Shown: positions 4,982-5,588 of the stretch, piece after piece
How positions within the stretch are numbered: the stretch's first letter is position 1
Layout of the letters: each line of letters starts with the position of its first letter
Source of the DNA: Candidatus Bathyarchaeota archaeon
Lineage (GTDB): Archaea > Thermoproteota > Bathyarchaeia > Bathyarchaeales > Bathyarchaeaceae
Length of the DNA: 5,588 nt
Assembly: GCA_029881555.1 (NCBI GenBank)
Contig: JAOUMI010000045.1
Location: forward strand, 1 to 5,588
Reading direction: 5' to 3'
The notes under the pieces: model-generated
Told to the model about the DNA's origin: nothing
Databases searched by the model: none
Seen by the model: only the letters and a program-made list of their open reading frames with translations
Made by a program: the position numbers and the translations under genes

Positions 4982-5588
4982 ATGTGTGGAATATTCGGTT
5001 GCATCCTTAAAAACGGAGATGTGGCACCTGTTATCCACGCCGCCCTAAAGCGGCTGGAGTACCGAGGCTACGACTCAGTGGGGGAGGCAACCGTCCATGA
5101 GAACAAGCTGTTCATTAAGAAGGATCAGGGAAAAATCGATGATGTCCACGCAAGGCACAACCTAGATGATGTTCCCGGTCGCGTAGGGATTGGTCACACA
5201 AGATGGGCGACCCATGGAGCTCCTTATCAAACGAACGCTCATCCTCATGTTGACTGTGCTGGACAGGTAGCCGTCGTCCACAACGGGGTCATCGAAAACT
5301 TCGCGCAGCTTAGGAGAGAGCTGGAAGAACTCGGGCATGTCTTTACGTCTAAAACTGATAGCGAGGTTATTCCTCATCTTGTTGAGGAGAGGTTGAAGGG
5401 TGGACTAACTTTTTTGGAGGCGTTTCGTGAGGCTGTGAATCGGCTGGAGGGTTCGTATGCAATTGCTGTTGTTTCGGTTAAGGAGCCCGATAAGATTTTT
5501 TGCGCGCGAAAAGAGAGTCCTCTTGTGGTTGGGGTGGGTGAGGATGCTGTTTACTGTGCTTCTGACATGACTGCTTTCCTTTCGTTGA
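4982..5588 (+). CDS. glmS: Glutamine--fructose-6-phosphate aminotransferase (isomerizing), N-terminal part
   Basis: The first 202 codons of a gene that runs off the right edge, covering most of the class II glutamine amidotransferase domain. GlmS converts fructose 6-phosphate and glutamine to glucosamine 6-phosphate and glutamate, the entry step to UDP-GlcNAc used for archaeal glycans. The nucleophile is Cys2 in MCGIFG, exposed after Met removal. Other active-site marks are YRGYDS (27-32), GHTRWATHG (71-79), NAHPH (85-89), HNGVIEN (100-106), SKTDSE (123-128) and GSYA near the end. The ATG at 4982 is certain because Cys must be residue 2; the GTG codon immediately before it is in frame but would not leave Cys at the end. 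There is no clear Shine-Dalgarno sequence. Residue 35 is Glu (SVGEA) where many homologues have Ile, a small oddity. It is divergent from the C45-family gene, with a 259-bp shared upstream region. The sugar isomerase domains are outside the window. Confidence 0.96.
   Translation, partial: MCGIFGCILKNGDVAPVIHAALKRLEYRGYDSVGEATVHENKLFIKKDQGKIDDVHARHNLDDVPGRVGIGHTRWATHGAPYQTNAHPHVDCAGQVAVVHNGVIENFAQLRRELEELGHVFTSKTDSEVIPHLVEERLKGGLTFLEAFREAVNRLEGSYAIAVVSVKEPDKIFCARKESPLVVGVGEDAVYCASDMTAFLSL

Noticed and set aside
5162..5377. Minus-strand frame of 71 codons opposite glmS
   Set aside because: It lies across the glutaminase active-site motifs of glmS, which is clearly the real gene.

Overview
The window looks archaeal, most likely from a Bathyarchaeia-like or other TACK-type lineage; that placement is inference from gene content. 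The supports are a diphthine synthase start (DphB, EF-2 modification), an archaeal-type Trm5 tRNA methyltransferase, a DUF371 protein, a tRNA-Lys interrupted by a bulge-helix-bulge intron, TATA-type promoters and frequent GTG/TTG starts with GGAG-type ribosome binding sites.

Layout, left to right. 1-193 (-): 5' part of dphB, cut by the window edge. 194-399: intergenic, with an imperfect hairpin and a very weak tiny reading frame. 400-496 (+): tRNA-Lys(CUU) with encoded CCA and a 20-nt intron at the non-canonical position 30/31. 559-822 (+): small winged-helix protein. 929-1996 (+): trm5. The last two genes each have a promoter carrying one arm of an exact 13-bp inverted repeat. 1990-2418 (-): DUF371 protein, overlapping the 3' end of trm5 by 7 bp. 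2500-3462 (-): winged-helix regulator with a large C-terminal domain and a terminal EF-hand-like loop. 3463-3639: gene-free. 3640-4722 (-): C45/AAT-family Ntn hydrolase. 4723-4981: divergent promoter region. 4982-5588 (+): 5' part of glmS, cut by the window edge.

Functionally, the left half concerns the translation apparatus: EF-2 diphthamide synthesis, a tRNA, and methylation next to the tRNA anticodon. The right half has a regulator, an amidase/acyltransferase-like enzyme and glucosamine-6-phosphate synthesis for aminosugar and glycan precursors. There is no clear single operon. The two minus-strand genes starting at 3462 and 4722 share an almost identical 19-bp promoter element, so they may be expressed together. 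I see no mobile element, CRISPR array or rRNA. The best leads are the tRNA intron, the 13-bp repeat around the small winged-helix gene, the shared promoter element, the EF-hand-tailed regulator and the internal duplication in the DUF371 protein.
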